In this document: in pieces, positions 61,330 through 64,000 of the stretch
Layout: each line of letters starts with the position of its first letter
Numbering within the stretch: the first letter of the stretch is position 1
Assembly (NCBI RefSeq): GCF_000196175.1
Contig: NC_005363.1
Coordinates: forward strand, 3,534,001 to 3,598,000
Source of the DNA: Bdellovibrio bacteriovorus HD100
Lineage (GTDB): Bacteria; Bdellovibrionota; Bdellovibrionia; Bdellovibrionales; Bdellovibrionaceae
Direction of reading: 5' to 3'
DNA length: 64,000 nucleotides
Notes under the pieces: model-generated
Told to the model about the DNA's origin: nothing
What the model saw: the letters and a program-made list of their open reading frames with translations, nothing else
Databases searched by the model: none
Program-made: the position numbers and the translations under genes

Positions 61330-62172
61330 CTATTTTACCGTGTCGTCACTGTCACCCAAGTCATCATCCCCGTCATCGTCCCGCCCCACATTGGACTCGG
61401 ACTCAAGACCCTTGGTAAAGCAGGTGTAAATATCCGAAGCTGAGGCATCAATCAGCGGGCATGGATTAACAGCAGCAAAACGATTCTGCTCATCAATCAC
61501 TGTGTCACTGGAAATGCCGGACAAATCGATTTTCTTAAACAGATTCGCAATCTGAATGCTCATCAGAATACTGGAGTTCTCGGACAACGAGACACCGTTG
61601 GAGCCACCCAGCTCATACTCATAACCCTCGCGACTGGAGATCGAGAAGGCATGTCCATTGACCGTACCATTCCAGTAGATACTTTTATTGAGCATCTGCG
61701 CCGGAGCCGCCGCTGGAAGCGTGTCCGTATTATGAAGCTGCATTTTTATCCGACGCAGAGTTGAGGTGCCAATTCGAGCCTGCCCAAAGGATTCTGGCTG
61801 CGAAGTCAAAAGATCGACAACGAAAGGTCCTTCGAAACTGATCTCGTCCCCGTCCACTTCATCCTGACCGGCGACCTCTGTGGCTTTAAATTCCACTTCC
61901 TTCACGGCAATCCACGCGTGGCTGAGTGTGACCACAAGCCCCCCGGAATCCTGAAGAGCCGGTGGAGGCAAGGCCATCGCCGGCTTCAGCAAAAACTCCA
62001 GCCAAGGTAGACGGAATCGTGACGACTGCGCTGTCAGCGTCGCTGGCGCGGAAGACGCCGTCAGCTTAAAGCTGACCAAAGGATTCCCCGTACTGGTGCC
62101 ACCCTTGCTGCTTTGCTGACAGGAGGTCAGCATAAGGGCGGCGCCTGTGATGGCAGTTAAAACTAATTTCAT
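61330..62172 (-). CDS. Acidic-tailed lipoprotein, paralogue A
   Basis: 280 residues from the ATG at 62172 (GGAG before it). Lipobox LTSCQ. Core contains WIAVKEVEFKATEV, FEGPFVVDLLTSQP, RRIKMQLHNT and NPCPLIDASASDIYTCF. It ends with an Asp-rich tail (GRDDDGDDDLGDSDD). Aligns along its whole length with the lipoprotein at 63061-63915. The core resembles DUF4382-type carbohydrate-binding-like folds; this is a loose match. Third gene of the cluster. Confidence 0.8.
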   Translation of the reverse strand: MKLVLTAITGAALMLTSCQQSSKGGTSTGNPLVSFKLTASSAPATLTAQSSRFRLPWLEFLLKPAMALPPPALQDSGGLVVTLSHAWIAVKEVEFKATEVAGQDEVDGDEISFEGPFVVDLLTSQPESFGQARIGTSTLRRIKMQLHNTDTLPAAAPAQMLNKSIYWNGTVNGHAFSISSREGYEYELGGSNGVSLSENSSILMSIQIANLFKKIDLSGISSDTVIDEQNRFAAVNPCPLIDASASDIYTCFTKGLESESNVGRDDDGDDDLGDSDDTVK

Positions 62173-62176
62173 ATCT

Positions 62177-63043
62177 TTATTCTCCCACACTTCCGTCTTT
62201 TACAGAGGAATTTTGCGTCAACGGGAAGGCCGTCAACTCAATGTGATATACTTCCATACCCTTTTGAACTGTGGAATTTTCCACACGCTCCAGGTCATTC
62301 AAGGCCTTTTTTAGAATTCCCTGCACCAGTTCGAACTGATCACGGGTGATCGCCGTCGTGTGCCCCAAAAGAAGTCGGTCCGCCCGGGGGACCTCTTCGA
62401 TAGACACCTTGGCCCAGTCGAGCATCTGGCGATGAAACTCCCCTAACGAGATCTTAAAGACCCCTTCGTGACAGTCCAGCTGCTTTTGCACGACGAGATA
62501 TTTTCCATCGGCATTCTTTTCAATAAATTTGAACTGGACCAGGAAAGCCAAGGCCTCCTCAATTTCCTTCTGGGAAATCCGGCCCCGCAGTCTGTCCTGA
62601 ATCCAGGCCGGGTCTTCTTTAAAATCCGCTGTGTTCACCAGCTCTCTGATCGCGACATAGTACCAGCGACTCAAATACTGATGCACTTCCAGTTCCAACT
62701 GATGTGATTCCCGATAGTCTTTCAGCCTTTGCAGCTCGGTCAGAGCCTTCACACGGTCCTTTGGATCTTCAGATTCTGCAATCACCTGAAGAAGCTCCAG
62801 GTATCTGGCCTCTTTGGGTGTCAACATCAGATGGGGCAGCAGCTTTACAAAGGATCTCTTGCTGAGCTTTCTCTTGCGGGAAAAACACATAGGCAGGTAG
62901 CCGGAGGCCATCCCGGCCTCCTTTGCCACCTGACGAAGACTGAATCCTTTTTCTCGAACCTTGAGATAGTCTATCCAGTCTATCAAAAATTCCAGGTAGT
63001 CATGATATTCCTGTATCAAAGGTTTCTTAACTACCGTCGCCAT
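62177..63043 (-). CDS. TIGR02147-family protein
   Basis: 288 residues. The N-terminal part reads HDYLEFLIDWIDYLKVREKGFSLRQVAKEAGMASGYLPMCFSRKRKLSKRSF, with an HTH-like arrangement, then the TIGR02147 C-terminal HTTAITRDQFELVQGILKKALNDLERV and VYHIELTAFPLT. It lies between the two lipoprotein genes on the same strand, with four and 17 bases of spacing, so all three are probably one operon and it may regulate the lipoproteins. Confidence 0.88.
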   Translation of the reverse strand: MATVVKKPLIQEYHDYLEFLIDWIDYLKVREKGFSLRQVAKEAGMASGYLPMCFSRKRKLSKRSFVKLLPHLMLTPKEARYLELLQVIAESEDPKDRVKALTELQRLKDYRESHQLELEVHQYLSRWYYVAIRELVNTADFKEDPAWIQDRLRGRISQKEIEEALAFLVQFKFIEKNADGKYLVVQKQLDCHEGVFKISLGEFHRQMLDWAKVSIEEVPRADRLLLGHTTAITRDQFELVQGILKKALNDLERVENSTVQKGMEVYHIELTAFPLTQNSSVKDGSVGE

Positions 63044-63060
63044 AACAATTCCTTGCTGAA

Positions 63061-63915
63061 TTAGTCTTCCACTTCATCTTCATGCTCTTCGATCTCGCAG
63101 TCACCATCATCGTCTTTTCCGAGCTTGCCGGCGGCTTCAAGACCTTTGCGGAAGCATGTGTACAAATCCTGCGCTGAAGAGTCGATGAGCGGACAAAGAT
63201 TCACACCCGCGACTCTGTTGCTCGAAGTGATATTCACGTTGGAGGTCACCCCCGACAGATCTATCATTTTGAACAAATCAGCCAGCTTGATCGCCATCAG
63301 AACATTCGACGATTCGCCAAGATTGATACCACCCGCACCGCTGATCTTAAATTCGGTGCCGTCATCCGCCGAATAAGTCAGCTGGTTGCCCGCCACAGTC
63401 GCTTCAAAATAGATGCTGTTTCCGGCCAGCCCCATGGGTGCCTCTGCCGGCAGAACGGCGTCTTTCTCTAACTTCATTTTGATGCGGCGATAGACTCCCG
63501 CCGGAACCTCTGCAACCCCAAACGATGTCGGTGCGGCAGAAAGAAGATCCACAACAAAAGGCCCGCTGAACTCGATGCTGTCTTCAGCCCCGTCGTCCTC
63601 AGCGGAACTGACTTGTTCTGTCATCTCGAGCTCCACCTCTTTCACCACCACCCAGGCCTTGGACAGGGTCACATTCGCTCCTGACGCATCCGTCATCGCT
63701 GGAGCTGGTAACGCCATGGCCGCTGGCATAAACAGATTAAGCCATGGATGCTCAATCTTGTACTTGGCAATGGTCGATGCCTGCGAAGACCCTGTCATGG
63801 TCAGAGCCGTGGAAACCGTCCCGGACGAAGCCGTCTGCTGGGAACAGCCCACCATACTCAATGCGGCAAATCCTGCTATCACTGTCTTTACTGTCTTTAC
63901 TGTCTTGCTATTCAT
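63061..63915 (-). CDS. Acidic-tailed lipoprotein, paralogue B
   Basis: 284 residues. Lipobox SMVGC. Same core as paralogue A: PWLNLFMPAAMALPAPAM, WVVVKEVELEMTEQ, FSGPFVVDLLSAAP, RRIKMKLEKD and NLCPLIDSSAQDLYTCFRKGLE. Acidic tail GKDDDGDCEIEEHEDEVED. First gene of the cluster, so its promoter lies in 63916-64000 and beyond. Confidence 0.8.
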   Translation of the reverse strand: MNSKTVKTVKTVIAGFAALSMVGCSQQTASSGTVSTALTMTGSSQASTIAKYKIEHPWLNLFMPAAMALPAPAMTDASGANVTLSKAWVVVKEVELEMTEQVSSAEDDGAEDSIEFSGPFVVDLLSAAPTSFGVAEVPAGVYRRIKMKLEKDAVLPAEAPMGLAGNSIYFEATVAGNQLTYSADDGTEFKISGAGGINLGESSNVLMAIKLADLFKMIDLSGVTSNVNITSSNRVAGVNLCPLIDSSAQDLYTCFRKGLEAAGKLGKDDDGDCEIEEHEDEVED

Positions 63916-64000
63916 AGTCCCTCCCTGTTAAAGAATCCGACATCCTGTCTGTGATGAATCTTCGGGTTGAATCGGTATCGAACTGCAATCTGAAATCAGG

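Noticed and set aside
1-64000. CRISPR array or tRNA genes
   Set aside because: No regularly spaced direct repeats and no tRNA cloverleaf were noticed; the only structural RNA seen is the tmRNA.

Overview
The window looks like a chromosomal segment of a Bdellovibrio-type predatory bacterium (Bdellovibrionota). Supporting signs are two TIGR02147-type proteins (a family common in this group), a tmRNA whose tag ends in GNDYALAA, many small secreted proteins and lipoproteins of unknown function, and abundant signalling and stress genes. Most of the window has balanced base composition and dense coding with short gaps. About 37.6-47.3 kb is visibly AT-rich and has a different character.

Layout. 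0-6.5 kb: partial DTW-domain tRNA modification enzyme, YkuD L,D-transpeptidase, zinc-ribbon protein, secreted proteins, M15-like peptidase lipoprotein, alkyltransferase-like DNA repair protein, AbgT transporter and a six-repeat PLL-like lectin. 6.7-10.3 kb: PAS histidine kinase, CheY-like regulator and REC-GAF-kinase-REC hybrid, with no DNA-binding output. 10.3-14.8 kb: small stress or detoxification genes (DoxX, SRPBCC, DUF1428, VOC, AHSA1) and an MFS pump. 14.8-19.5 kb: envelope genes, including an overlapping trio of predicted barrel, phosphoesterase lipoprotein and predicted barrel. 19.6-25.1 kb: ArsR with a double-SRPBCC protein, a YecM-DUF4269 fusion, exonuclease III, and a TetR-controlled SRPBCC/VOC/AHSA1 operon. 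25-33.6 kb: PaiB, DJ-1, a PAS membrane receptor, RadD helicase, a JmjC-like oxygenase, HxlR with pirin, and a methyltransferase. 33.6-37.3 kb: LysR divergent from hydrolase, MFS and cyclophilin-like genes.

37.6-47.3 kb is an AT-rich defence island directly downstream of ssrA (tmRNA). Seven minus-strand genes lie in a tight chain: HTH protein, SIR2-like protein, HsdM, HsdS, HsdR, YgjP-like metallopeptidase and a HEPN-motif protein. Six of the seven start in, or within about 15 bases of, the preceding gene's end. The ssrA 3'-terminal 12-mer recurs as a direct repeat at the far edge, beside a truncated GIY-YIG gene, which suggests integration at the tmRNA gene. This is the best candidate for a little-described system: a Type I restriction-modification operon carrying two further candidate effectors, an NADase-like and an RNase-like protein.

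47.9-64 kb returns to host character: a TIGR02147 protein, envelope and lipoprotein genes, PAP2 phosphatase, a second YgjP peptidase, an SrkA-like kinase, a histone-H1-like basic protein, an esterase, LysR, a strong-RBS mini-ORF, and a TetR unit with a clear operator facing DoxX and quinone reductase genes. The window ends in a cluster where a TIGR02147 regulator sits between two paralogous acidic-tailed lipoproteins.
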